A stretch of 64,000 nucleotides of DNA from Takakia lepidozioides (Eukaryota; Streptophyta; Takakiopsida; Takakiales; Takakiaceae). Position numbers and translations under genes: made by a program. Positions 11,125 through 23,339 of the stretch are shown here, piece after piece. The DNA lies in the NCBI GenBank assembly GCA_030704615.1, contig CM060734.1, positions 46,824,042 through 46,888,041 on the forward strand. Direction: 5' to 3'. Each line of letters opens with the position of its first letter. Position 1 is the stretch's first letter. The notes beneath the pieces were generated by a model, which saw only the letters and a list, made by a program, of their open reading frames with translations, did not search any database and had not been told where the DNA came from.

Positions 11125-13627
11125 ATGAGTTCCCCTCGCCCATGCGGAGGACTTCCAATTAATCACCCCTGTAGACAGAACAACCGGGATGACAGGTTGT
11201 GGGAAAGAGAAGTGGCACGTGCCCGAGCCCTTGGGCTTTCAAGGATGCCATGCCCATGTGAACGTTGTTTGGGCACTACAAGTAGATCTGAGGACGGTGT
11301 GCGCACACATCTCCTTCACCACAAAAGACATGAAGCATTTCGGGTGTGGATTGGAGATGGACCTGCAGACGAAGACGATGAGGAGTGGGCACAATTGGAC
11401 AATGCACACCCCCGAGGGAGCCATACAGACAGGCCAGACGAGGACTATGTCATGGGCGCAGGACAGGAACCAGGCATGGACGGAGGGGTGGAGATTACTC
11501 GAATGTTGCAGGAAGCATTCCACATCATGGACGATGCTGAAGAGGGGGACGGCGCTGCGACAACTGGGGATGGTGATGACGCAGGAAATGAAGGCATTCA
11601 CGTGGGGGAAGGCGTGGAAGGAGGTGGAGATGGAAATGAGAATTCTGCACACATGACACTAGAAGAAGCATGTGTGCCACTGTACGAGGGATGCAAATCC
11701 ACAAAGCTTGCTGCCAAGCATGCTGTTGATGAACCTGTGCACAACCCACGGTGTGTCAGACCATTTTGTGGACGAGTTGTTCTCTTTGCTTCGGCTGAAC
11801 TTGCTTCCACAACCAAATGAAATGCCAAAAAGCTGTCACATGGCCAACAAAATGATTGGGAAGCTCGGCCTCAACTACGTGAAAATACATGCATGTCCAA
11901 AAGGACATGTACTTTTCAGAAGAGAGTACAAGGACGCTATGGAGTGCCCCAAATGCGGTGCAGCCCGATACCATGATGTGGGCAGGTTACAACAGCCAGC
12001 CAAGGTGTTGAGGCACTTTCCCCTTATCCCCCGTCTATTACGAATGTACAAATGCAAGACCATTAGTGAGCTCATGACTTGGCATTCCAGGAATGCCTCA
12101 AACGATGGTTTGGTAAGGCATGTCCCAGATTCCCTTGCATGGAAGCATATAGATGCAACTTGGCCCGATTTCGCCGAGGACCCACGCAATGTGCGATTGG
12201 CTGTATCTACGGATGGAGTAAACCCATACGGATCAAAGAGTTGCACATGGTCCACATGGCCCGTGCAGTTGGTGGCATACAACCTGCCACCATGGTTGAC
12301 AACAAAGAAATTCTTTGTCATGTTGTCTCTCTTGATTCCAGGCAAGGAGTCCGTGACAAATGCAAACATAGATGTGTATTTGCAACCATTGATTGAAGAG
12401 CTACAGGAACTATGGATTGGAGTTGAAGCTTACGACATTTTGAAAAACCAGTAGGGCAACGGAGTTTCACCCTCCGTGCCATACTCATGTGGTCAATCCA
12501 CGATTTCCCCGCATATGGCCTTGTTGCGGGTTGCAAGACGAAGGGCTACAAAGGGTGCCCCATTTGTGGGCCCTATGTGGATTCACGGCACTCAAAGCCA
12601 TTAGGGAAGACAATATACATGGGGCATCGACGTTACCTTGCAAGAAACCACCCCTACCGACGAGCAGGCCGACACTTCAATGGATGTGTTGAAAAGAGAA
12701 TGGCACCAAATGCTGTGACACCGGAGGAGACATTGCAATTTGCAAAGGAGAAAGAGGCGTTCATGGAGATTGGAGGGAGAGAAAGAAGTAGTGCGGATCC
12801 AGCCATGTCGCACGGGGTGAAGCGCCGGACAATCCTTTGGGATTTGCCATACTGGGGAGATTGAAGGGATACGGTCACATCTGTGGCTAAGGCCTGATCC
12901 AAATAGACCAGGCAAAGTGCTCATGCCAGCAGCATCATACGTCCTGACCAAATCAGAGCAAGAGGAATTTTTGAAGACATTGGGAGCCATGAAAGTGCCA
13001 ACCGGATTCTCGGGTGCTTTCCAAAAGCATGCCATAAACAAGAAATGGTCGGGGATGAAGTCACATGATCTACACGTGATGATGCAGCAGATTTTGCCAG
13101 TGTGCATTCGGGGTACGATGGCGTCGGGTCCTCGAACAGCCATAATGCGTGTAAGTCGAGTGTTTAGGAAGATTTGTGCGAAGGTGTGGGATCCGAGGGA
13201 CATTACATCGCTGCATGAGGATGTGGCTGTGACCCTATGTTTGCTGGAGAAAGAATTCCCTCCATCATTCTTTGACGTCATGACGCACTTGCTAGTGCAT
13301 CTTGTAGAGGAGCTGCATGTGTGTGGGCCCGTAGCCAGCCGTTGGATGTACCCCATGGAGAGGTACATGAAGGATCTGAAGGGGTATGTACGCAACATGG
13401 CACGGCCAGAGGGGAGTATGGCGGAGGGCTACATCCGCGACGAAGCCCTGGGCTTCATGACAGAGTATATGTCTTCATTTGATGCAATACAACGACGGGT
13501 GTGGGACGAGAACGAGGAAGAAGGAGTTGTAGGCGAGGTCCTAGAAGGTGGTGGAACAAAGCGTGCCATGAGCCCGCGCCTTCGGGATGTGGCACATGAT
13601 TATGTGCTGAACAACACACAACCATGA
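11125..13627 (+). pseudogene. CACTA transposase, tnp2 (TNPD) type, decayed
   Basis: ATG at 11125 opens a transposase-associated N-terminus (CPCERC...DGVRTHLLHHKRHEAF). A tnp2 domain follows, with NEMPKSCHMANKMIGKLGL, ACPKGHVLFRREYKDAMECP and DPRNVRLAVSTDGVNPYGS, then YNLPPWL, YLQPLIEELQELW, SIHDFPAYG and KGCPICG. DUF4218 (FPPSFFDVMTHLLVHLVEEL, YPMERYMKDLKGYVRN) ends at 13627. The frame must change near 11716 (after KSTKLAAK), near 12440 (between YDILKN and KPVGQRSFTLRAIL), and at about 12857, where YWG joins EIEGIRSHLWLRPDPNRPGK. At the last point the stretch that normally holds the MHIEKN motif is missing. It cannot encode a working transposase as it stands. Confidence 0.85.
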
Positions 13628-13866
13628 CACCATGGAGACAGTGGGTGTAAACTTTACATCCCTCCTGTGCTATTCTTAATGGTCTTTGTATGCATGAATT
13701 ACATATATATTGTCACAAGTCATTCCGGCCACTATGGGAGTGGGATCGTGTACTAACAGGGTGCTTCAGACGACAACAGAGGGTGTTTCGTAGTTGGTGT
13801 TGTTGCTTGCAAGTGATCATGAAGTAGGCTGCATCACTACAATGTGCTTGAAAGGACACACTCTAC

Positions 13867-14748
13867 ATGTGGCATGCATGTACAGTACGGTGTTGGTCAG
13901 GGGGACTGAGTTGCAGCTTCTATTTGGTTTCTGCCAGAAAATACGCAGCGGAGAAGGTCCGCCTGAAAACGGAACGGAGAGCATTTGCAAAAGCATGGCG
14001 GAGGGGCGGTCGTAGGCGCAGATCCCCGGTGGAGTACCCGACAACAATGGAGGAGCTGCAGCCCTTTACAGTGTGGGTCAGATCTGCAATTGCAGTGTAC
14101 GCATCAGAGAACGAGGACCCAGATGAGGGCATGGTGAGTCTGTCATTCCCCCCAGGGCTGATTGCCACTTCGTACCGGTCAATGAAAGCATATGGCAATC
14201 ACTATAGAGTGGACGATGCCAACACCAGCCTCCTGGTGACTTATGACAGCGGAGTGGCATCATTTTTTGAACAAGAGAGTAGGAGCTGTGCACGAGATCG
14301 GAATCCAATTTCATGCCATGTGCAATATGTAGGAGTGATCAAAGAGATCCTTAAACTAGACTATGGTCTTGTGAAGCCAATTCTATTCCGTTGTTCTTGG
14401 GTAAAAGCCAATATGGTAGGAGAGAATGCCACCATGAAACGGGATGAGTACGGGTTCCTCCTTGCTGATTTCAGAAAAATGCTACCACAAGATGAAGAGC
14501 CATTCATCTTCCCATCGCAAGTTGAGCAAGTTTTCTTTTCAGATGACATCCATGCGCCGGGATGGAAGGTGGTTCTTCACAAGGACCCCCGGGCCAAACG
14601 AGTCGTTGCCGACGTCCATGATCTGGACCTAGGGGAGAATGCCGACCACGAGGGTCTGAGGGAACCACGAAATCTACCAGATACGGCCGAACCAGTCTCT
14701 TTGGAAGGAGCAGTTACCTTTAATGAGGAAGACATTCAGGGTTGGTAA
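13867..14748 (+). CDS. DUF4216 C-terminal part of the CACTA transposase
   Basis: Open frame of about 290 codons. The region from YRSMKAYGNHYRVDD through VQYVGVIKEILKLDYG and ILFRCSWVKAN to HAPGWKVVLHKDPRAKR is a DUF4216 domain, which usually follows DUF4218 in plant tnp2 proteins. The 240 bp between 13627 and 13867 may be an intron or the remains of one. An arginine-rich stretch (AWRRGGRRRRSP) precedes the domain. No CACTA/TAGTG ends could be paired around the element. Confidence 0.75.
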   Translation: MWHACTVRCWSGGLSCSFYLVSARKYAAEKVRLKTERRAFAKAWRRGGRRRRSPVEYPTTMEELQPFTVWVRSAIAVYASENEDPDEGMVSLSFPPGLIATSYRSMKAYGNHYRVDDANTSLLVTYDSGVASFFEQESRSCARDRNPISCHVQYVGVIKEILKLDYGLVKPILFRCSWVKANMVGENATMKRDEYGFLLADFRKMLPQDEEPFIFPSQVEQVFFSDDIHAPGWKVVLHKDPRAKRVVADVHDLDLGENADHEGLREPRNLPDTAEPVSLEGAVTFNEEDIQGW

Positions 14749-14835
14749 TTACCGCCAGGCAAATTGCAGATGTGGGTAGTGAAGGGGAAGATTATTTGGA
14801 TACGGATAGTGAGCCCAGCTGAATCTCAGTGTCCA

Positions 14836-16030
14836 TTAAGCCAGCAGCTCATAGACGAGAGCTATGCTAAGGACTCTTACTGTCCTTAGAACCCATTTTG
14901 TACAGTCCTGCTTATAAGCAAGGGCGAGACAGTTAATAGTATCGATAATGTATGGGTATGTGGTCACTGACTGTCTTGTGAACAAACCTTTTTTTGTTCT
15001 GCCCATATTGTTTCTGACATGTGAGGAGAGGATCGTCTTCATGTACGGGAAGTAGACGTGAATGTGTGCATGCATTTTCTGGCCCATCTGCATGCTTTCC
15101 AGGAACAAAGACCAGTGGAATGGGGGGTGTCTCCAAAGGAGCAGGACCGAACGACACCTTTTTGTGCTTCCCTTGCTTTCCTTCTCACCGTTGTTGCATT
15201 CTCCCACCTGCCCAACAGCAGCACTCTCGAAGCAATAGCATGACATATGTTCACACATGGTCTTCTTCACCAGTGAATGAGCTTTTATGCTACATGTACT
15301 GCCCCGTCCACATTAACGTTGATCCCTGCAAGCACTTGGCAAGACACCCCAGAGCCGCAAATCCAGCAACCACCACAAACACATCTAATTGATTGTAGTG
15401 ACACGGGAATAGCTCACTTGTAGAGGAATTGAACCTCCAGCCAAATGAATGGCTCTGCCCCTTGTAGCACAAGTGCGATGCAAAAACAAGGTGAGTACAA
15501 AATGAAGAAGCACTTACGAGGTCCCCATCCCTGGGATGGGCTCCCACTTCTGCTCTGGAACTGTGCAGGCCTGAGTAGCACCAAATTGCATGAATCCTAA
15601 GCCTGAATGTCAAATGCAGGTTTATGTCGCGATGTAGCACGCCATCATCTTACCTGTAGTTTCCAGTTTCACTGGTGTCACATTTGCCTTCAAGTCAACA
15701 TCAAAATTAAGTCCACCTATGCGCAAATCGCAGAATCTCTCATGACACCATCTGCGTACCGAAAAATTGGTTTGGCATGATATAATTGTAGTTCACAACC
15801 TTAATGAACGCTTTCAGCTTTTACCTCTCTGTGCGCTCCATCGTGCCTCCATCCAGCACATTCTGTAAATGTTGAATGACCAAGAACCCGATGTCACACC
15901 GTTCTGAGAAGCCACTACGCGCGCTCACAGTATACGAAGGCCTTGCCGTGTTAGGATTTGCATTCCCACGTCCCGCCATGTCCGACGCAGCACTTGCATC
16001 CTTGCCAGACAGGCCAGGTGGAGGCAACAT
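14836..16030 (-). CDS. Unrecognised spliced gene
   Basis: Minus-strand exon-like pieces: about 15832-16030 (start MLPPPGLSGKDASAASDMAG, includes ERCDIGFLVIQHLQNVLDGG, donor GTAAAA); about 15653-15752 (acceptor acgcag; FCDLRIGGLNFDVDLKANV; donor GTAAGA); a 37-nt piece near 15520 (donor GTAAGT); about 15420-15465 with FIWLEVQFLY (donor GTGAGC); then a hydrophobic frame VFVVVAGFAALGCLAK; and a last open frame to about 14836 with NCLALAYKQDCTKWVLRTVR. The splice signals are good, but I recognise no domain. It lies tail to tail with the CACTA tnp2 genes and could be a third gene of that element or a neighbouring host gene. Confidence 0.3.
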
Positions 16031-17960
16031 GTATTAAAATATCTATTCCCCCAAGGCCACATTTTGTTTACCTCTTTTTGTGAAAGCCACGTCAGCAAAT
16101 GTGCTGCCGAGTCATGGGTGCAATGAATGCGCAGTGGTTCATGGAGTCGTTGAGTCGACTACATATTCACTTTAATGAATAAATATCTTTATTCCATTAA
16201 TCGAATTAGGAATGAAAATTTGTAGTCGCATGTGCAGTAATTACAACCACTTGCAATTTTGGCCCGGAGTGGTCGCGGACATGCAGTCGATTCGAAAAAG
16301 ACACGAATGCTTCTAGTGATATGTATGATACAGGTACAAAATGCATATTTGAAATAAGTTGCAATAACATGAGATGTTGAATGAGTGTTGGGCAAATGAA
16401 CCCAAAACATAGTAGACATGATAGAACAAGCAATCCAATAACAAGTTATAGGCTCCTAATATGGAGATAAGATAAAACAATTGATGAACACCACAAAATA
16501 AGTTGAAATTCACCATTATCCAAAAGTACAAAAATTTATTCCGTTTATGCAATTCATTCAATCTGTACTTAATGGAGGATTTGAATCTCAGTCCAAATGA
16601 CCTTGTCCATTGCAACATATAGTCTTTGTACATACAACTGAATGCTTGTCAAAGATCGTGGAAATAAAATAGTTCAAGTTGGCTCAAAACTCCCAAACAA
16701 CTAAGAAGATTATATATCACATAACACATTACAAGACATGTCATTGACATTACCCAAAAGAACTAAGCATCAATAGCTCTACATGTCATCTTTTCTATCC
16801 AATTAGTGATAGTCTTTTTATAAAATAACATCCTTTTGTTGTAAAGTTATGTGCATACATATGAATAGTTGTATTCAAGTGACCAACCGAGTGATTTGCA
16901 CAACTTATTCTTGATAATACCAATGAATGTGTGTTCGTCCTCAACGCTGTCAAACACTATTAACCACTGCAATTTCAGCAAGCTTCATGAACTCACCAAA
17001 TGCATTGAACAATGAGGTCATTTGTAGAGCGTTGCTGCCACAATTTAATTGTCACTAGAGTGATGTCAAAAGGCTCATCCATGGCTTGTATTTTCACTGT
17101 TATATTTTTTTAAATAATTGCAGATACACAGAAAATTACCATTGAGGAGTTTAGAAATCCATATGTAGGTGTTATTTTTTTAGAAACATAATAAGTTTGT
17201 TTGATGACCATTACGTATAAATGAAATGTATCCTTACACTCGAGCCGTAGTAAGTAGTATCGGAATACACCATCCCAAGGACATTTAAGAGTTTGAAAAC
17301 ATTATTTCAATCTCACTCACAAAGAGGTCTACCGTTGCAGCACACTGCCCTTTTCAAGATCGGGTCGCTGACAAAGAAATTCAGCCTACAGAGTTTTACC
17401 AGTAAGTCGGAGCAAGCGCAAAACATAGTCAATTGCATAGCCTGAGGGATTTCACTTTGACCTTGCAGGTGGCTTACAAAGCCAGTCTCGGTGTACACAT
17501 GATACATACCTCCGTCATCGGGAGAGAAATTACATTCCAGCAAAACGCGCTTTTCATATGGCGGGTGCAATGAATCTCAAGTCTTATGGCCAGATCCAGC
17601 ATGGAGGGATAACAAAACTAACAAGAAGCTCTAGAACAGACAAGGATAACATACATCGAAATTATTTCTTCACAACCTGACAAAAATTCTGCAGCTTGAT
17701 TTTACATGCTGGGAAGGACTGTTGGGCTTTTGGACATCCTGAAAGGGTGTGATCTTTCATGAAAGATCACACTCAAGAGCTATGGAAGAACACTTAGATG
17801 TGGCGTGGGCCTTAGAAGTGTACTTTGAAAAACATACACCCAGCTGCAATGAAACACCCCGGAAAATTTGACCTAGAGCAGTTTAAGCGGCATCTCAAGA
17901 TCGACGAACAGTTCAAGATGAGCCCATATGTGAGTCCTCGGTAACAAAACGGAAGTTCTT
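16031..17960. other. AT-rich spacer with one short open frame
   Basis: No recognised gene. A minus-strand frame at 17313-17570 (LLECNFSPDDGGMYHVYTET) has mixed composition but no known motif and no clear splice partners. A perfect 14-bp palindrome-like pair (tgatctttcatgaaagatca) sits at about 17750-17770. Confidence 0.35.
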
Positions 17961-17969
17961 CCAAATTCT

Positions 17970-19649
17970 ATGAATTTTTTTTTAAAGAAGATGAATGTTG
18001 AGAGAGTAGAAATATGGGGCAGCTCGTCCGACCATAGTCATGGTGGCGGGTTGTATCCTAGATCGAGAGGTGGTCCAAGGTCACCCAATATCAGAGGTAC
18101 CGCACTAAGGCACGTTGGAAGGCCTGGAGAAGAGGATCTGTCAGTAAAGTTTGAAACTGAAAGACCCGAAGAAGAACAGGGAATCTCCTCCCTCCGAAGC
18201 ATAACAGAACATTCCTTCAACTCTTCCCGAGGAAAATCACTTGCTGGATAAAAACCCAATGAAAATAATGAAGGGAGAGAATGTAGTGCTCCAATTCTTA
18301 ACGAATACTACATTGCAGAAGAAAAATTGAATGCCCCAGTCTGTGCAGACTTCATTGGCCCTGTAGAAATCAAAGAATTTGGTCCAGGATGCGGCCGTGG
18401 ATTGGTCCTCACCAGTGATGTAGCAGCAGGAGACTTGCTGCTGGTGAGTAACCCCCTTGCAAGGATTTCCAAGGTGGAGACTGAAGTTGTTGAAGGGGAA
18501 ACCACTTTCGAAACAGGGTGCTGGACATGAAGCCATGTCCTGGCCAATCAGCTTGTCAGTGTCATTTGCTCAAGGGCTATGAGGTCCTCTCATGACAAAG
18601 AGTTGCTATCTATGTTATGCAATCAGGGGGGTGAAGCTCTTCCTGTTCCTTCCATGAACTTTTTCTCTCCAAAAGGCACTGACTCACCTTTGCAAAACCG
18701 TGGGGAAGTGCTCAACGAGCAACCACTGGACCTAGCTGTACTGGTGTCACTCACTCGAGCGGAAACAGAAAGAATTTGTGGAGTGGTCCAATGCAATGCA
18801 TTTGGTCATACATGTGTCAGTAAGAAGAGTGAGAAAGAAATCACCTGGAGTTGGAGCTGCGCGCATCTGGACGCAACCCTCATTCATGAAACATTCTTGC
18901 ATTCCTAATGTAGCCACAGTGGTGGTGGGGGAAACTATGATCGTTGTAGCAGCTCGTAAATTGCAGGTGCAAAATGAACTTACTGTTGCTTACTTCGACA
19001 TATTCAGGCCTCTGGCAGAGCGCCGCATCAGTATGCTCCATAGCTGGAACTTTGTCTGTGCTTGTCCGCAGTGTCAACTAGAAGAGAGCCTACAAGGTAC
19101 ACTCAGTATTTTATCTCAAGCTTACGCCTTCTGTGAAGCAGAGGCAGCTCTGGCACTTCGCGCTCTTCACATGGGTAGTCCATCTGATGACACATGAAGC
19201 CCAAATTATGTATTGCATCTTGCACGTTTGAAGAAATTCTGCAGCAATTGTTGTATGATGAACCAAACATTTCAAAAAAAAAACGAGGCTGGATTCGGGC
19301 TTCTTTTCTATCAGCCTTACTGGCTGATGGAAAAAGATTGATGATCATACCACACGAAAGTCGCAAAACTAAGCTCGTCCGCAAATCTCACATAAAGATT
19401 GCTTTGGACGTTGCTGAGGCAGTCACTTACGGGCACCAACAAACGCTGCAAATTGTCACAGTCTTGCAGGAAAGAGCGAGCCATGCATTTGACAGACAAT
19501 CTTGTTTTGTTCAAAAAGCCAATATAAGGGCACTGAGAATTTGCTTGCGTTTGTTTAGACATCAGAGTGAGGAAGCCCTCCAAAAAATAATTACTCTTGC
19601 AACTATGGATGTTCTGTCTTCTAGTGTTATCTTCTTAAGTGGGCAATAA
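17970..19649 (+). pseudogene. SET-domain protein (SMYD/TPR-SET type), intronless and broken
   Basis: Frames in order: 17970-18251; 18260-18530 (VEIKEFGPGCGRGLVLTSDV, the start of a SET domain); 18540-18800 (PLDLAVLVSLTRAETERICG, VVQCNAFGH); 18840-19197 (PSFMKHSCIPNVATVVVGET, then QNELTVAYFDIFRPLAERR and CACPQC); 19194-19649 (KKRGWIRASFLSALLADGKR). KHSCIPN is the S-adenosylmethionine-site motif and CACPQC the post-SET cysteines. Such proteins methylate lysines. There is a stop at 18528, a frame change between about 18800 and 18850, and a stop at 19195. No introns are evident over 1.4 kb, which suggests a retrocopy, but I see no poly-A tract. Confidence 0.7.
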
Positions 19650-19659
19650 TTGATGCTTA

Positions 19660-20490
19660 AGCAAAGTCTTCCATATTCATTGCATATGGTTGTCCGATCA
19701 ATGGTGACATTAAATGATTCATGTAAGATTTTCCCATGATACAATTTAATGTCAAAGTGTTCATTGTGATTGTTGAGGTCAGTAAACATATATTGGATAA
19801 TTTTACATGATGAATTGGAAACCACATCAGTGAAGTCCGAAAGTTTTTAGGCTTAAAAGCAGTTGATGGATGTGAATACATCATATACACATCGGCTTGA
19901 TATATCTTGATAGCAGCCACAAAATCACAAATAAATATATCTTTTCATGATTGAGCAAATTTGATGAGAGATTTGACAGCCTCCAACAAAGGCAAACCAA
20001 ACCCAACATGGTTTGAACATCGCACAAAAAGTCCAAATTTGTCATCGTTGCTACAACTAATCTACTGTGAAGTGACATTTTCACAACCAAGGTTTTATAC
20101 TTTACTAGTACTATTTCCAAGGGCTCGAACATGCTAATCCATATTATCTTTATCTTCCATAATATATTAACTTTATTATTTCCACAATCTCGGCACTTAA
20201 TAAAATCAAAATCACGTTCGAGAAGCTGGAAAAATACCCATAGAATAAATTGGAGGAGATCCTCCAACTCAGAGACCATCAATAAATTAAATAACATTTG
20301 TACATTCAAGTTTGTGCAATGAGCCATACAATTGATGTCAATTACGTTGGGTGCAAGCTGATCTCTAAGTTGTACAGTCATGCAGATACCTTGGAAGACT
20401 GAGATCTTATGTGTTCTCAAACACAGAAGTCGCTCACTAATATGATGTTCAGATAAGCCACCAAACGTCATCATCATCAGCCATTTGAGG
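19660..20490 (-). pseudogene. hAT-like transposase fragment (DUF4371 / ZNF862-like type)
   Basis: A minus-strand open frame (19881-20477) reads VFQGICMTVQLRDQLAPNVI, then DINCMAHCTNLNVQ, IIWISMFEPLEIVLVKYKTL and LDFLCDVQTMLGLVCL. The pattern of an HCMAHRTNL-like block, then TRWISM, then a DVQxLLGL block is that of plant hAT-like transposases related to zinc-finger protein 862. A shifted frame continues to about 19660 (PKNFRT, SYMNHLMSPLIGQPY). The N-terminal zinc finger and the C-terminal dimerisation region are absent. Confidence 0.65.
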
Positions 20491-21590
20491 TTATCATCAT
20501 TGCCCCTTTCAAGAACACATACAAGTGTAACCTAACATTATTGCAAAAAGAGAGACTAGCGATGCCTATCCGCCATGATCCCGAAATGACTGCGACGGAA
20601 GCATCATGGGCTGAGATGGGACGTTTGACAATGTAGATGTGAGGGACAGATATATAGCAAAAGGTAGAGAACAAATGATGACAGAGAATAAAAAGATGAT
20701 AGAGAATAGAGGGCAAGGGAGGGTGAACCAGATAGCAAATGAGGGGATCGTCCCCTTAGCTATACGACCGTATGACGTTGCAAATGAAAAATTTAAACAA
20801 ACACAAATATTTTTATATATACTACTAAACACAAAATGTAACAGACAATTTTTTAATGTGATTGTTGGCTATTTTGGAGTGACTTAATGACACAGAGGCC
20901 ATGAATTCATATATATCTTTAAGTACAATGAACATATAATATTAGTGTGAAAGACTTAATATTGACCTATCAGGTTCACTCTAAGATGTTCTATGATCGC
21001 AACGCATGTGTTTGCAGACTTTGCAATGCTATCGTGACAAAATTGCGACCCCCAGACATTGCGACCATGTGTGTGTAGACTTTGCATTAGACCCGACGAT
21101 TAAACTTTTCATCTGTCCTAACAATAGATTCAACGTAGATTAGTTGACAGCTCAGTTGTTCTAGAAATCATGGTTGATATCATAAACTTTATGACATTTT
21201 CTTGTCACTTTAATTGAAATTAACAACAGTCTCAAGCTTGGGACAATCCACAACATGGCTAGACGACGCAATACTTGTTGCATGAACTCTATTGTTAGAA
21301 CAATACTTGTACTTGGAAGTTATTGGGCACTTTTAGGGGCATGACATACAGATCCGATTGCACACTGACATGACGTTAGGTCGTGTCAAATTGTGTAAGA
21401 TCTGATGCTAACATGGGCTTGAGTCACGTCAGTTTTGTATGAAAACAAGTTAAAAATATAGAAAATAAGAAAAAGATGTCACATACGCTAAGAAATAGGA
21501 AAAAACAGCCACGTGACGTAAACAAACAATTAAAAAATTTCATGTCAGTTGTGATAATTAGTCAGCTTTGTAATACAAGACCGTAAGAGC
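20491..21590. other. AT-rich spacer
   Basis: No gene recognised. A short imperfect duplication (tttgcagactttgcaatg and gtgtagactttgcatta) lies at about 21010-21090. Confidence 0.35.
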
Positions 21591-23245
21591 AAGAGGTCCC
21601 GAATTATTAAATATTTTTCTAAAAATCGAGACCGTTTGCTTTAGCGGTCTGATTTCATCCATGAAAAAATTGGAAATTTACAACACACTGGTGTCATATA
21701 ATCAGATTATTGAGAGCAAATGCCTATATATATTTAAAATATCGAGAACACCAATAATCGAGAACACTACTACGTCGGCGTCACGTCCCAAGTTACGTCT
21801 TCACATGCGTCACATCACCTTAAAAAATGATTTTACGTGGTGTATTTTTTCTTTAAACAATATCGTGGTTATTTTTTCCACTAATGTTCTACCTATTTTA
21901 TTATTAATTTGATTAAAAAGGTCTCCGTCCCTTTTCCTTAAAATAAAATAAAATAAAAACAAAAAAGTAAATCGGGATGGCCAGCTCTAGCGGTCCAAGG
22001 AAAATATTTCGGGATCGTATACTCGGGCGTTCCTGATGTTTAAAAGTTATTTAATAAATTTGGGACTGTCAGTTCTGAAGCTCTCCATTTAAAAAAATAT
22101 ATCTAATAAATTCGGAACAGCCAGCTTTTGCACTTCATTTTTAAAAAACAAATCTAATTAAATGGGGCTGCCAGCTCTGACAGTCCCAAATATTATTTTG
22201 TATTTTTTTCTTTCCGGATAAAATCAGTATCGCTAGCTCGGGTAGTCCCGATTTTTTTAAAATATTTTACAGGCGGTCCCACTTTATTAGGAAAAAAACA
22301 ATAGGGACCGCCATCACTGTCGGTCATGGATTTCATAAAAAAAACATTTAAAGAAATTACAATAATCGGGACCGCAAGGTTTGACGGTCACATATTCAAT
22401 ACAATAAAAAGTAAGATAAATCAGGACAGCCACCTCTGGCGTCCCAAATTAAACAATCGGGACCGCCACTTTTTGCCGTCCCGTATATAATTTAAAAATT
22501 AAAAATTTAGCTCTAACGTTCCTGAATTTAATAATAATAAAAAGACAATCAGCTCTGAATATTTTGATTATATATATATATATAATAAATCAAGAGCGCC
22601 AACTTTGACGGCCCCAAATCATTAGCCGAGAAACTATCATAGCTAACTTTTCGTATTTTTATTAAGCTGAGACATTATCATAGCTGATTTTCCATATTTT
22701 TTTTAGCTTATGTGACATCTCTCTTTTACCTCATATTTTTTTTAAATTCTTTTGGTATAAAATTGACGTGACGTAGGCCCATATCAGCGTCAGATCCGAT
22801 GTGACCTGACGGTTGAAAGTATGATGTGACCTAAAGGTACAAGAAAGATGTCACATAAGCTAAAAAAATACAAAAAAAAAACCAATTGGCCTAAATAAAC
22901 AACCAAAGAAATACCAAGTCACCTATGATAAATTTTTAGCTTAATAGTTTAGGTCCGCTATAGCTGACATCACATCAGTGTGCAACCTTAGAAAAGAAAT
23001 AATAAATTGGACCGCCGGAGCTAGCGGTCCATATGTTTTTTATTTTTTATTTATTTAAATTAAAATCAAAACCACCAAAGTTGGTGGTCCGTTTTATTTT
23101 TTATTTTTTATTTTTTAATAAATAAATTAAATAAATTAAATTATTTAATAATGAAATGAGCATCGCCAGAACTGACGATCTTTTTTTAATATTTTCAATT
23201 TTTGAAATCCAGAGTGCCAGCTCTGGTGGTCTCGATTTCATGAAA
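21590..23245. repeat. Array of about 16 small imperfect palindromes with ggtcc arms
   Basis: Units of about 22-28 bp with an accgcca-like left arm, an agctct-like centre and a tggcggt-like right arm, often preceded by aaatcggg and followed by cccgatttt. They recur every 50-120 bp between AT-rich fillers. Clear units lie at about 21622-21645, 21972-21998, 22164-22187, 22308-22328, 22366-22392, 22425-22445, 22458-22483, 22585-22612, 23009-23030, 23071-23088, 23165-23182 and 23208-23235. Single half-units occur between them. Some arm changes are matched on the opposite arm. No coding. Confidence 0.75.
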
Positions 23246-23339
23246 ACAAAAATGCGCTGGTAAAACAATTCTCGTTGAAGTCTCTTGAAATCGTTGAACA
23301 TCTATGTGATTGTTGTGATGAATTCTTGACGCAATTTTG

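Noticed and set aside
1926-15400. CACTA...TAGTG termini for one large CACTA element
   Set aside because: Several cactac and tagtg pentamers exist, but none pairs as a longer inverted repeat with a matching 3-bp duplication.
21590-23245. A CRISPR-like array
   Set aside because: The repeats are diverged palindromes with irregular AT-rich gaps, there are no cas genes, and the window is nuclear plant DNA.
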